From assembly GCA_016214985.1 (NCBI GenBank), contig JACRMM010000064.1, forward strand, positions 1 to 57,507: 57,507 nucleotides of DNA. Direction: 5' to 3'. Below the pieces are notes generated by a model. The model ran no database searches and was not told the origin of the DNA. It saw only the letters and a list, made by a program, of their open reading frames with translations. Shown piece by piece: positions 24,677 through 32,987 of the stretch (the stretch's first letter is position 1; each line of letters begins with the position of its first letter). The DNA comes from Deltaproteobacteria bacterium. Its GTDB lineage: Bacteria > Desulfobacterota > Deferrisomatia > Deferrisomatales > JACRMM01. A program made the translations under genes and the position numbers.

Positions 24677-24782
24677 GCGTCTCGGGGGGAGGCCACCGGC
24701 CATCCGAGGAGGCTCGAGCCCGGGGAAGGGCACGCCGGGGACGCCGCAGCCGCGGGCCTCTGGCGCCCAGGCGTCGGCGCGA

Positions 24783-25946
24783 CTACCGGGGCTTTCGCCA
24801 CGCGGCCGCCACGGCCAGGCTCGCGGCCCCCAGAGCACCGAGGCCGGACAGGACGACCCCTTCCCAACGCCACGCCTGCCAGGCGAGGCCCGGCAGGTAT
24901 CCGCCCAGGGCGCCGGCCGCGTAATACAGGCTGATGTAGATGGCGCTGGCGGTGCCCCGATCCCTTGTGGTCGAGCGCGCAACTCCCAATTGAGCGGCGG
25001 TCAGACCGGTGAACATCGCGAGAGTCATCAGCGCGAGTCCCAGGACCACGGTGGGCAGACGGTTCGGCAGGGTGATCAGGAGCCCGCTGCTCGCGACCGC
25101 CAGGGACACCGCCGCCAGGCGCTGCCACCCAAAACGGTCGACGAGCCTCCCAATGGCGGGGCCTGCCGTTCCGAGGAGCCACAGGACGAAGATCAGGCTG
25201 CCCGTGCCCGTGCCGAGCCCGAACGGACGCGCCTGGAGCCGGAAGACCACGTAGGAAAAGACCCCCACGAAGTTGAAGAAGAGCGCGCAGGCTACGCACG
25301 ATGCGAGCAGGAGTTGGCCATTATTGAGTTGCTCGCGGATGGCCTCGAGCCGTCGCGGCGTGTGGGCAGCCGGGGGAGTTTGCGGGAGGGTCGCCGCCAG
25401 GAGGATCGCGCCGGCCAGCGGAAGGGGGACGAGGCTTCCGACGGCCCAGCGCCATCCCACCGCGGACGCGAGGAGGCCGACCCCGAGACGGCCGATCAAG
25501 CCGCCAAAGACGAGGGCGGTCACATAGGTACCCATGGCCTTGCCCCCGCTCTCCGGGGAGACCTCGATCACATAGGGCAGGCCGACCGTGAGCAGGCCCG
25601 GCATGCACAGCCCCTGAAGACTTCGGGCGAGGAGGAGCAGCGGGAAGGAAGGGGCGAGCGCGACCCCGATGCTCGGGACGACGAGCAGCGCGCTCGCGAG
25701 CACCATCGAGCGACGTCGCCCGAATCGATCGGAGAACGGGCCCCAGAGCCAGGCCGCGGCCGAAAGAGCCAGAACCGCCGCAGAGATCGTCAGTCCGGCC
25801 CGAGACGGCGAGACGAGAAACGTCTTCCCGATCTCGGGGAGGATCGCCTGGGTCGAATACATTGCGGCAAACATACCGGAAGCGCCGATAAAGAAGCCGG
25901 TCAGACGAACGCGGAGATCTGGGGGTCGAGTGGGCAGGTTCAGCAC
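24783..25946 (-). CDS. MFS transporter, multidrug-efflux-like
   Basis: A roughly 387-aa, 12-helix major facilitator with the loop 2-3 signature GPFSDRFGRRR and a partial repeat GRLVDRFGWQR in the second half, characteristic of drug:H+ antiporters and AraJ/YnfM-type exporters. Start uncertain: GTG 25946 lies immediately behind AGGAG, too close for a normal ribosome site, but longer versions add a low-quality Arg/Pro-rich leader. Divergent from the DUF1835 gene, 134 nt apart. Substrate unknown. Confidence 0.85.
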   Translation of the reverse strand: MLNLPTRPPDLRVRLTGFFIGASGMFAAMYSTQAILPEIGKTFLVSPSRAGLTISAAVLALSAAAWLWGPFSDRFGRRRSMVLASALLVVPSIGVALAPSFPLLLLARSLQGLCMPGLLTVGLPYVIEVSPESGGKAMGTYVTALVFGGLIGRLGVGLLASAVGWRWAVGSLVPLPLAGAILLAATLPQTPPAAHTPRRLEAIREQLNNGQLLLASCVACALFFNFVGVFSYVVFRLQARPFGLGTGTGSLIFVLWLLGTAGPAIGRLVDRFGWQRLAAVSLAVASSGLLITLPNRLPTVVLGLALMTLAMFTGLTAAQLGVARSTTRDRGTASAIYISLYYAAGALGGYLPGLAWQAWRWEGVVLSGLGALGAASLAVAAAWRKPR

Positions 25947-26080
25947 CTCCTGCGGCTCCCGGCCCCCGGGTGAGGCCGAAGCGCCGACGCGGAATCGCCG
26001 CGCCGGGGGTCGCGCCGGGGAGGATTCCGCCGGCGGCGCCTGCTCTGCCCGGCGCCTCTCGTCCGAGAAGGAGGAGACCG

Positions 26081-26977
26081 ATGACCGACACGCTTCATCT
26101 GACCAGCGGCGACCGGGCCGGAGAGATCCTCGCAGAATCCGCCATCCCCGGCGAGGTCTTTGTTTGGCACGACATCCTGTACGACGGCCCCAGAGGTCCC
26201 GGCTGGCCCGATGATCGCAGTCTCGCCGCTCGCACGCGGTTCCTGGATGAGGCAACCGGCGGGGGACTGGGCAGGGAACGCATTCTGAGCACGCTGCACA
26301 GCCAATACCGAACACTTGCCGCCGCGGGCGACCGGGAACGAATCGTCCTGTGGTTTGATGCCTGCCTGTTCGATCAAGCCATGCTCGCCCACGTCCTCGC
26401 CTGCATGCCTCACCGGGGCCTCCGGAAGGCGGAGCTTCTCTGCATCGACGCGTTTCCCGGGATCGTCCCGTTCAACGGACTGGGCCAGCTTCGGCCCTCT
26501 CAACTGGCTTCCCTGTATGATCAGCGAAGGCCGGTCACGGACGCCCAGGTCCAGTTCGCCAGGCTCGTGGACCGTGCGTTTGCCCTGCAGGATCTGGGGG
26601 ACCTCGCCGAACTCGCTCTCACCGCCGACGCACCCCTGCCTTGGATTCCCGCCGCCGCAGCCCGCTGGCTTCAGGAACAGCCGGACCCGGAAACGGGCCT
26701 GGGCCGTCTGGAGGCACTCGCCCTGGAGGCCATCCGCAACGGGTGCGAGACGACCGCCGACATCTTCGCGGCAGTGGCAGCGTCGGAGACTCCCCCCCAG
26801 TACTGGGGCGACATCACGCTGTGGGCAAAGATCAACGCCCTTGCGGATCGCAGGCCCCCGCGGGTGAGAATCGACGGCCCGCTGCGGAGGTTGCCCCAAT
26901 GGGAAGGCATCGCGGACCTGGCGCGGTTCCGGGTGACGAGTCTACCGAACGCGGCGGACGCAGGCGGCGCTCCCTAG
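26081..26977 (+). CDS. DUF1835 domain-containing protein
   Basis: A 298-aa protein starting LHLTSGDRAGEILAES and continuing GEVFVWHDILYDGP, the signature of the DUF1835 N-terminal domain; LWFDACLFDQ and WPDDRS-type segments are also present. The C-terminal half is helical and contains PQYWGDITLWAKINAL. The function of the family is unknown. ATG 26081 follows a strong GAAGGAGGAG site. It diverges from the MFS gene. Confidence 0.85.
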   Translation: MTDTLHLTSGDRAGEILAESAIPGEVFVWHDILYDGPRGPGWPDDRSLAARTRFLDEATGGGLGRERILSTLHSQYRTLAAAGDRERIVLWFDACLFDQAMLAHVLACMPHRGLRKAELLCIDAFPGIVPFNGLGQLRPSQLASLYDQRRPVTDAQVQFARLVDRAFALQDLGDLAELALTADAPLPWIPAAAARWLQEQPDPETGLGRLEALALEAIRNGCETTADIFAAVAASETPPQYWGDITLWAKINALADRRPPRVRIDGPLRRLPQWEGIADLARFRVTSLPNAADAGGAP

Positions 26978-27128
26978 TACGCCGTGCGCACGGCCCCGAG
27001 CGGCGGACCACGGCCGAGCGGGGAACGCGGCGGTGCCCCTTCGAAACCGTCTCGTCTGCGGCTGCGCGACGCGACGGCCCGCACCGTCCTTGACGCGGTG
27101 GAGGCCGAACCGGTACGGTTCCGCCACC

Positions 27129-28463
27129 ATGCGCTTCCTCGCCGACCTCCACGTCCACTCCCGCTTCTCCCGCGCTACGAGCCGTTCGCTCTCCCTGCCG
27201 AGCCTCCACGCCGCGGCCCGGCGCAAGGGGCTCACCGTCGTCGGCACCGGAGACATCACGCACCCGGCCTGGCTCGAGGAGGTTGCCGCCCAACTCGAGC
27301 CGGCGGAACCGGGGCTGTTCCGGCTGCGCCCGGAGTTGGCCGCGGCAGCGGACCAGGACGTGCCGGCGGCGTGCCGCGGAGAGGTGCGCTTCGTGCTCCA
27401 GGGCGAAGTCGCGAGCATCTACCGGCACGACGGGGCCGTGCGCAAAGTCCACAACCTCGTCTTCTGCCCCGACCTTCCCGCCGCCCGGCGGCTCCTGGCC
27501 ACGCTCGATCGCCTGGGCAACGTGCGCTCGGACGGCCGTCCCATCCTCGGGCTCGCGTCGCGCGACGTCCTGGAGGTGGCCCTGGGGTCCGGCGCCGGAA
27601 CGCATCTCATCCCGGCCCACATCTGGACGCCGTGGTTCTCGCTCCTCGGCTCCCGGTCGGGGTACGACTCGGTGGAGGCGTGCTTCGGCGACCTGACCGG
27701 CCACATCTTTGCCCTGGAGACCGGGTTGTCGTCCGACCCTGCCATGAACCGGCGGCTGTCCTCGCTGGACCGGTTCGCGCTCCTCTCCAACTCCGACGCC
27801 CACTCCGCCGCGAACCTGGGGCGGGAGGCCACCGAGTTCGACGCTGCCCTCGACTACCGGGCTCTGTTCGAGAGCCTGCGCGGGGCCGCCCGAGGCGCGC
27901 CGGGGTTTCGCGGCACCGTGGAGTACTTCCCCGAGGAAGGCAAGTACCACTGGGACGGGCACCGACGATGTGGATGCCGGCTCGCGCCGGCCGAGTCGAG
28001 GGCGGCCGAGGGCCGCTGCCCGGCCTGCGGCGCGCCGGTGACCATCGGGGTTCTCCACCGGGTGGAAGCGCTGGCCGACCGAGCCCAGGGCGGACGGCCG
28101 CTCTCCGCGCGCCCCTTCGCCCGGCTCGTGCCCCTCGCCGAGGTCGTCGGCGAGTGCCTGGGAGCGGGACGCGCGAGTCGAAGGGTCGAAGCAGTCTGCG
28201 AGAGGCTGCTGGCCGAGGTCGGACCCGAGCTCGCGGTCCTGCGTGACGCGCCGCCGGAGGACATCGCCCGGGTAGCCGGCGCCGTCGTGGCCGAGGCGAT
28301 CCGCCGGGTCCGGAAGGGCCGGGTGCTCGTGGACCCCGGGTACGACGGCGCCTTCGGCACCGTGCACATCTTCCGGCCGGAGGAGCGCTGCGATGCGGTC
28401 GGACATCGCCCGGTCGCGCCCTGTCCGGCTCGGCGCCTTGACAGAATCGGCCGTTCCGACTAG
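27129..28463 (+). CDS. Endonuclease Q-like PHP-domain DNA repair nuclease
   Basis: A 444-aa protein with the PHP metal-binding order DLHVHSRFS (residues 5-13), TGDITHPAWLEE, PAHIWTPWFSLLGS and NSDAHSA, then GTVEYFPEEGKYHWDGHR and a zinc-finger CGC...CPACG near 275-300. This is the layout of EndoQ, which nicks DNA 5' to deaminated bases (uracil, hypoxanthine) or abasic sites and is known mostly from archaea plus scattered bacteria. ATG 27129 follows a short spacer; the upstream frame is Arg/Pro-rich and non-coding. The stop codon overlaps the -10 of the next gene's promoter. Confidence 0.87.
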   Translation: MRFLADLHVHSRFSRATSRSLSLPSLHAAARRKGLTVVGTGDITHPAWLEEVAAQLEPAEPGLFRLRPELAAAADQDVPAACRGEVRFVLQGEVASIYRHDGAVRKVHNLVFCPDLPAARRLLATLDRLGNVRSDGRPILGLASRDVLEVALGSGAGTHLIPAHIWTPWFSLLGSRSGYDSVEACFGDLTGHIFALETGLSSDPAMNRRLSSLDRFALLSNSDAHSAANLGREATEFDAALDYRALFESLRGAARGAPGFRGTVEYFPEEGKYHWDGHRRCGCRLAPAESRAAEGRCPACGAPVTIGVLHRVEALADRAQGGRPLSARPFARLVPLAEVVGECLGAGRASRRVEAVCERLLAEVGPELAVLRDAPPEDIARVAGAVVAEAIRRVRKGRVLVDPGYDGAFGTVHIFRPEERCDAVGHRPVAPCPARRLDRIGRSD

Positions 28464-28466
28464 ATT
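28438..28466 (+). promoter_or_regulatory. Sigma-70-type promoter overlapping the EndoQ stop
   Basis: TTGACA (28438-28443), 17-bp spacer, TAGATT (28461-28466). The TAG of the -10 is also the EndoQ stop codon. It gives a leader of about 65 nt for the gene at 28537. Confidence 0.75.
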
Positions 28467-28536
28467 CGGCCTCCCTTCTCCCCGTCCGGTCGACGAATGC
28501 CCTTTTTTTCCCTTTCAACCGCTAAAGGAGGATGAA

Positions 28537-29088
28537 ATGGCCACGAGCGAGACCCTTCTCAAGAAGACCCAGAGGGGCCTATCGATCCTCGCCTTCGAGA
28601 CGACCAAGCAGAGTCGGATCCTCAAGAAGCGGATGCGGGTTGCAGCCCTCCAGAAGGAGATCAAGGCTGACCTTCGCGACCTCGGCAACCTCGTCTACAA
28701 CGCAGTCCTCAACGAGCAGACCGGGATCCTCGGCGAGGAGGAGGTGAAGATCCTCGTCCAGAACATCCGGCACAACAAGGCGGAGGTCGAGCGGCTGCGC
28801 GACTCGATCGGGCGCCTGAACCGGGCGAAGAAGCACTTCACCGAAGTGGAGTTGGACGAGGAGGAGGTCGCTGCGCCCCGTCCGGACGAACCCGCCCTCG
28901 TGGTCGTCGAGTCCACCACGGCCCCGCCCCTCAGGGACGTCGAGGTCTCCACCGAGCGCGAGCTCAAGGAAGCCATGATTGACCCAGGGCAGCCCTTTGA
29001 CTCCGGCGAGGTGCAATCCGCCAAGAAGAAGCGCAAGAGCGAGGTTTCGGCGGACCAGGGTGCGGATCTCGAGGCAGACCCGAGCTGA
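28537..29088 (+). CDS. Hypothetical coiled-coil protein
   Basis: A 183-aa, highly charged, mostly helical protein. Residues about 5-110 predict a long coiled coil (KKTQRGLSILAF, ILKKRMRVAALQKEIKAD, VERLRDSIGRLNRAKKHF); the C-terminal third is acidic and disordered-looking, ending in a KKKRKSEVSADQ segment. There is no signal peptide. ATG 28537 is preceded by AAAGGAGGATGAA. The strong promoter suggests high expression. Small coiled-coil proteins of this kind accompany cell-envelope or gas-vesicle genes elsewhere, but I cannot assign a function. Confidence 0.7.
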   Translation: MATSETLLKKTQRGLSILAFETTKQSRILKKRMRVAALQKEIKADLRDLGNLVYNAVLNEQTGILGEEEVKILVQNIRHNKAEVERLRDSIGRLNRAKKHFTEVELDEEEVAAPRPDEPALVVVESTTAPPLRDVEVSTERELKEAMIDPGQPFDSGEVQSAKKKRKSEVSADQGADLEADPS

Positions 29089-29289
29089 CGGTAGCCCAGC
29101 GCCCCTCCCTTGGGGCGCCGAGCGCGAAGTTTGAACAGCGCAGCGATTCGTGCGGGTTCGAAGGCGCCGTCCCCGAGAACCCGTCGCTGAAGAACCCACA
29201 GAGGGGTGTTTCAGCACCCGGATAGACGCGAGCGGGCGGGTCCAAGAGGGCCCGCCCGCGGTCGTAGAGATCCGGATCCTTCCGCCCCG

Positions 29290-30882
29290 CTACTTCCCCT
29301 GGATCATCTTTCGATACCGGTCCAGCACCTTCTGACGGTCGAGCGGCGTGTACGGCTGCGTGAGCTCCTGGAGACGCCGACGCGCGGCCTCGGCCTCCTC
29401 GCCCTCGGGGTGGAGCTGGAGGAACGCTTCGTAGGCCTCCTGCGTATCCTTGGCTCGGGTCGCGGCCCACTCCTGGCGCAGGCGCTCCTCATCGGTACCC
29501 GGCGTCGCCGCAGGCCCGGGGACCGGCACCGGCACCGCTGCGGAGGGCACCGCCGCCGGCACCGGGGCCGGGGGAACCGCTGCGGCAGGCACCTCGGGTG
29601 GCGTCGGGGCAGCGGGAACCGCTGCAGCAGGCACCTCCGCCGGCACCGGGGCGGCGGGAACCGCTGCAGCAGGCACCTCCGCCGGCACCGGGGCGGCGGG
29701 AACCGCTGCAGCAGGCACCTCCGCCGGCACCGGGGCGGCGGGAACCACTGCAGCAGGCGCCTCGGGCCGCGCGGGCGCCGGAGGCGTCTGCTCGGCTCGG
29801 AGCGCCGCAGCCCTCTTCCGCGCCTCGGCCGCGCTGGGATGGCCGGGATACGTCTCGGCAAACCCGACGTAGGCCTCCGCCGTGTTCGCCTTCTCGGCGC
29901 CCGCCCAGGCGCCGTCGGCGACGGCCCTCGCCTCGGCCTCCGCCCGAGCCGCGGCCTCCTTCGCCTTCGCCTCGGCTTCGGCCCTCGCACGGGCCTCGGT
30001 CTCGGCCTGCCGAAGCGACTCGAGCACCTTTCTCGCGTCCGAGGCCTTCGGCGAGTCGGGGTAGGTCTTCAGGTACTGCTCGACCGCGGCGGCCGACTGC
30101 GCGCCCACGGCCACCTTGTACGCCTCGTCCTCGGCCTTCAATCCCTGGATCCGGGTCTGGACCTGAGACCCGTAGGGGCTCTGCGGACGCTCGGCCAGGA
30201 ACCGCTCCAGGGCCTCGATCGTGCCCGCGGAGACTGCGACCCCCAGTGCCTTCTCGTCCTCGGCCCACTGTTCGCGCCGGCGCCTGGCTTCTGCCGCCTG
30301 GGGCGCCGCAGGGTGAGCTGCGAGGAAGCTGTCGAGCGCCTCCGGCGTCCCCTTGGCCAGAGCCTCGGCGTACGCACCCTCCTCGGCCTTCGCGCCCTGA
30401 CGCAGCTGTTCCTCAAAGGCTTCGAGCTGGCGCACCTTGACCTTGGCATCGGCGACGTAGGGGCTCATCGGGTACTTATCGGCGAACGTCCGAAGAGCCG
30501 CGGCCGTCCCCTCGGCCAAGGCCTTTGCGTACGCCTCTCGTTCCGGCTCTTCGATCTTCTCCAGCGCCTGCGAGACGAGCGACCGCACCTGGGAGAGATC
30601 CGGGGCGTCCTTCGCGAGGCGGGCGTAGGTGACGAGATGGTAGAGGGCGCGGGGATAGTCCTGCAGGCGGAAGAAGTAGACGACGCCGAGGTTGTAGTGG
30701 GCGTCTTCGTACGTCGGGTCGATCTTCAGCGCCGCCAGGTACTCGTCACGAGCCCTGGCGTACTCTCGCCGCTTCAGGAACTCGTTGCCGGCCTCCTTGC
30801 GGAGCACCGCCTCCGGCTTCGTCTCAGCAAACCCGGACACCGCCAGGAGCAAGACGACAATGCAAAGATACATCCGACGCAT
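29290..30882 (-). CDS. Exported TPR protein with Pro/Ala repeat linker
   Basis: A 530-aa protein with an N-terminal signal peptide (MRRMYLCIVVLLLAVSGFAE), TPR-like helices in residues about 25-330 (RREYARARDEYLAALKIDP, YEDAHYNLGVVYF; later shorter repeats with YPDSPKASDARK and YPGHPSAAEARK), a Pro/Ala/Val linker of 14-residue repeats near 365-450 and a final helical unit (EAYEAFLQLHPEGEEAEAA). Likely periplasmic or outer-membrane scaffold of the tetratricopeptide type. The 42-bp DNA repeats encoding the linker are nearly perfect, so length variation between strains is expected. Confidence 0.85.
   Translation of the reverse strand: MRRMYLCIVVLLLAVSGFAETKPEAVLRKEAGNEFLKRREYARARDEYLAALKIDPTYEDAHYNLGVVYFFRLQDYPRALYHLVTYARLAKDAPDLSQVRSLVSQALEKIEEPEREAYAKALAEGTAAALRTFADKYPMSPYVADAKVKVRQLEAFEEQLRQGAKAEEGAYAEALAKGTPEALDSFLAAHPAAPQAAEARRRREQWAEDEKALGVAVSAGTIEALERFLAERPQSPYGSQVQTRIQGLKAEDEAYKVAVGAQSAAAVEQYLKTYPDSPKASDARKVLESLRQAETEARARAEAEAKAKEAAARAEAEARAVADGAWAGAEKANTAEAYVGFAETYPGHPSAAEARKRAAALRAEQTPPAPARPEAPAAVVPAAPVPAEVPAAAVPAAPVPAEVPAAAVPAAPVPAEVPAAAVPAAPTPPEVPAAAVPPAPVPAAVPSAAVPVPVPGPAATPGTDEERLRQEWAATRAKDTQEAYEAFLQLHPEGEEAEAARRRLQELTQPYTPLDRQKVLDRYRKMIQGK
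29614..29781. repeat. 42-bp tandem coding repeats
   Basis: Three identical 42-bp units at 29614-29655, 29656-29697 and 29698-29739, then a degenerate one to 29781; each encodes 14 residues of a Pro/Ala/Val/Glu linker in the exported TPR protein. More degenerate copies extend to about 29540. Confidence 0.9.
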
Positions 30883-30931
30883 TCAGGCCTCCTCCGTGGC
30901 TTCTGTGGAGGTCGCGCTTCAGGAACGAAGC

Positions 30932-30960
30932 ATGATAACGGGCGGAGTTTGCAATGACAA
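30932..30960 (-). promoter_or_regulatory. Promoter of the exported TPR gene
   Basis: On the minus strand TTGTCA (30955-30960), 17-bp spacer, TATCAT (30932-30937), 50 nt before the start codon at 30882. It lies back to back with the yceD promoter. Confidence 0.7.
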
Positions 30961-30994
30961 GCACAGGTTGGTCTGTGGCCGCGGCGGAATCACC

Positions 30995-31022
30995 TTGACT
31001 GGAAGGGGTGGGCTTCTATAAT
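30995..31022 (+). promoter_or_regulatory. Promoter of the yceD-rpmF-plsX operon
   Basis: TTGACT (30995-31000), 16-bp spacer, consensus TATAAT (31017-31022). Transcription would begin near 31029, about 30 nt before the proposed TTG start. Confidence 0.8.
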
Positions 31023-31060
31023 AGCGCGTTCTCGTGCTCCCCCCACCCGGAGGCTCGCCC

Positions 31061-31609
31061 TTGCACCCGGTGATCGTATCGGTCGAGAACCTTCCGCCGG
31101 AGGGGAAGGCGGTCCCCTTTCGATTTCCGGCGACGGAACTGGACCGTCTGCTGGCCGGTGAGGACGTCACGGAGACCCGGGCTGCCTCCGACCTCGAGGG
31201 AGAGGCTCGAGTGATTCCGTCGGGCCGCGATGTCTTCGTGCTGGGCACGCTGCGCGGCCGGGTCACCTACCGGTGCGTGCGCTGCCTCGAGCCCTTCGAG
31301 GAGGGCGTCGCGGGCGACTTCCACCTGGTGTACACGCGGGAAACCGGCCGCGAGGACGCGGAGATGGAACTGCGTCGAGAGGACCTCGAGATCGAGGTCC
31401 TGGAGGGCACGACGCTCGACCTCGCGAAAGCGGTCGGCGAGCAGCTCTTCCTCGCGCTTCGGCCGCACCCGGTGTGCCGAGAAACGTGCAAGGGACTCTG
31501 CTCGACCTGCGGAGGCAATCGGAACCTCTCCGAGTGCACCTGCCCCGAGGCGCCGGCCGATCCGCGCTTCGCGGTACTGGGGTCCCTGAAGAACCGACAC
31601 ACGGGCTGA
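31061..31609 (+). CDS. yceD: DUF177/YceD family protein (23S rRNA accumulation)
   Basis: A 182-aa protein of the DUF177 family, whose members support 23S rRNA accumulation and almost always precede rpmF. The typical YRCVRCLEPFEE cysteine segment (near residue 75) and the C-terminal cluster CKGLCSTCGGNRN with CTCPE are present, suggesting metal binding. The TTG at 31061 is preferred: GGAGG lies 7 nt upstream and the leader fits the promoter. A GTG at 31034 would place translation too near the transcription start. Confidence 0.88.
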   Translation: MHPVIVSVENLPPEGKAVPFRFPATELDRLLAGEDVTETRAASDLEGEARVIPSGRDVFVLGTLRGRVTYRCVRCLEPFEEGVAGDFHLVYTRETGREDAEMELRREDLEIEVLEGTTLDLAKAVGEQLFLALRPHPVCRETCKGLCSTCGGNRNLSECTCPEAPADPRFAVLGSLKNRHTG

Positions 31610-31677
31610 GCGGACCGCGCCGCCGCCGCCCGAGAACCGACCGAATCTTTATTCTCTGACCCCGAAAGGAACCTGTC

Positions 31678-31866
31678 ATGGCCGTTCCCAAGAGACGCAC
31701 CTCGTTGGCTCGCAAGCGAAAGCGACGGTCGCACCTGAGCCTGGTGGCACCCAACCTCGACGCCTGCCCCAAGTGCCTGGAGCCCAAGGAGCCCCACCGG
31801 GTGTGCCGGGTCTGCGGGACGTACAAGGGTCGGTCCGTGATCGCGGTGGAGGCGGCGGAGGCTTGA
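31678..31866 (+). CDS. rpmF: 50S ribosomal protein L32
   Basis: A 62-aa L32 with the usual MAVPKRRTSLARKRKRR start and a zinc-binding C-terminal half (CPKCLEPKEPHRVCRVCG), so this is the cysteine-containing form. AAAGGAACC precedes the ATG. It lies between yceD and plsX, the standard order. Confidence 0.97.
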   Translation: MAVPKRRTSLARKRKRRSHLSLVAPNLDACPKCLEPKEPHRVCRVCGTYKGRSVIAVEAAEA

Positions 31867-31889
31867 GCCTCGGTCGCTGAAACGCACCC

Positions 31890-32984
31890 ATGCGAGTCGC
31901 CGTCGACGCCATGGGGGGAGACCACGCGCCCGAGGCCGTGGTCGAAGGTGCCGTTCAGGCCGCCTCTGAGCTGGGCATTCACGTGATCCTGGTCGGGGAT
32001 CGGGAGATCCTCAAGCACCAGATCAAACGGCGCAAGGCCCAGGACCTCCCCCTTTCGATCAAGCACGCCACCGAAGTGGTGGAGATGCACGAGCACCCTG
32101 CCGTGGCCGTGCGCCGCAAGAGGGACTCGTCGCTCCGGGTCGCCTTCGACCTCGTGAAGAGCGGCGAGGCCGTGGCCGCCGTGAGCGCAGGAAACTCCGG
32201 CGCCGCCATGGCCGTGGCCATGCTCGTGCTGCGGCTCCTGCCCGGGGTCGAGCGTCCGGCGATCGCAGCCGTCATGCCGAGCCTGAGAGGGTCGACTGTG
32301 CTCCTGGACGTGGGGGCCAACGTCGACTGCAAGCCGCTGCACCTCGTCCAGTTCGCCATCATGGGTGAGGTCTTCACCCGATACATGTTGAAGGTGGAGA
32401 ACCCGCGGGTCGGCACCCTGTCCAACGGCGCCGAGGAAAGCAAGGGCACCGACCTCACCCGGGCCACCGACGAGGCGCTGCGAAAGTCGAGCCTCAACTA
32501 CGTGGGGTACGTCGAGGGCCGCGACATCTTCCTCGGCGGTCCCGATGTGGTCGTGTGCGACGGGTTCACGGGCAACGCCGTCCTGAAGGCGTCGGAGGGG
32601 GTCGCCCTGGCCTTCGGCAAGCTTCTGAAGGACGAGCTGACCGCCGGCCCCGTGCGCAGGCTCGGCGCCTTCCTGGCGCGGGGAGCGTTCCAGGCCATCC
32701 GTCAGCGAATGGACTACACCGAGGTCGGAGGCGCGCCGCTGCTCGGGATCAACGGCGTGGGCTTCATCGCCCACGGCTCTTCCGACGCCCGTGCCATCAA
32801 GAACGCCATCCGGGCGGCCCGCGACTTCGCCGAGGAGCGGGTGAACCTGCATCTGATGCAGGTGCTGGAGAAGAACCAGGACCTCGAGGCGTGGACGTCC
32901 CGGAAGGCCCGAAAGTTCTGGACCCAGCTGAAGGACAAGATCATCCACCACCGCCACGAAGAGAGCGAGGAGGGGGAGGAGTAG
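31890..32984 (+). CDS. plsX: Phosphate acyltransferase PlsX
   Basis: A 364-aa enzyme (family about 330-360) that converts acyl-ACP to acyl-phosphate for phospholipid synthesis at the membrane surface. It begins VAVDAMGGDHAPEAVVEGA and shows the family segments VSAGNSGAAMA, VLLDVGANVDCKP and VVCDGFTGNAVLK. It starts 23 nt after rpmF and ends 3 nt before fabH. The last 30 residues (KLKDKIIHHRHEES) form a charged tail slightly longer than usual. Confidence 0.97.
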   Translation: MRVAVDAMGGDHAPEAVVEGAVQAASELGIHVILVGDREILKHQIKRRKAQDLPLSIKHATEVVEMHEHPAVAVRRKRDSSLRVAFDLVKSGEAVAAVSAGNSGAAMAVAMLVLRLLPGVERPAIAAVMPSLRGSTVLLDVGANVDCKPLHLVQFAIMGEVFTRYMLKVENPRVGTLSNGAEESKGTDLTRATDEALRKSSLNYVGYVEGRDIFLGGPDVVVCDGFTGNAVLKASEGVALAFGKLLKDELTAGPVRRLGAFLARGAFQAIRQRMDYTEVGGAPLLGINGVGFIAHGSSDARAIKNAIRAARDFAEERVNLHLMQVLEKNQDLEAWTSRKARKFWTQLKDKIIHHRHEESEEGEE

Positions 32985-32987
32985 CCG

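Noticed and set aside
29206..30957. 583-codon plus-strand frame opposite the exported TPR gene
   Set aside because: Its repeats simply mirror the 42-bp coding repeats of the minus-strand gene, which has a signal peptide, promoter and TPR pattern.
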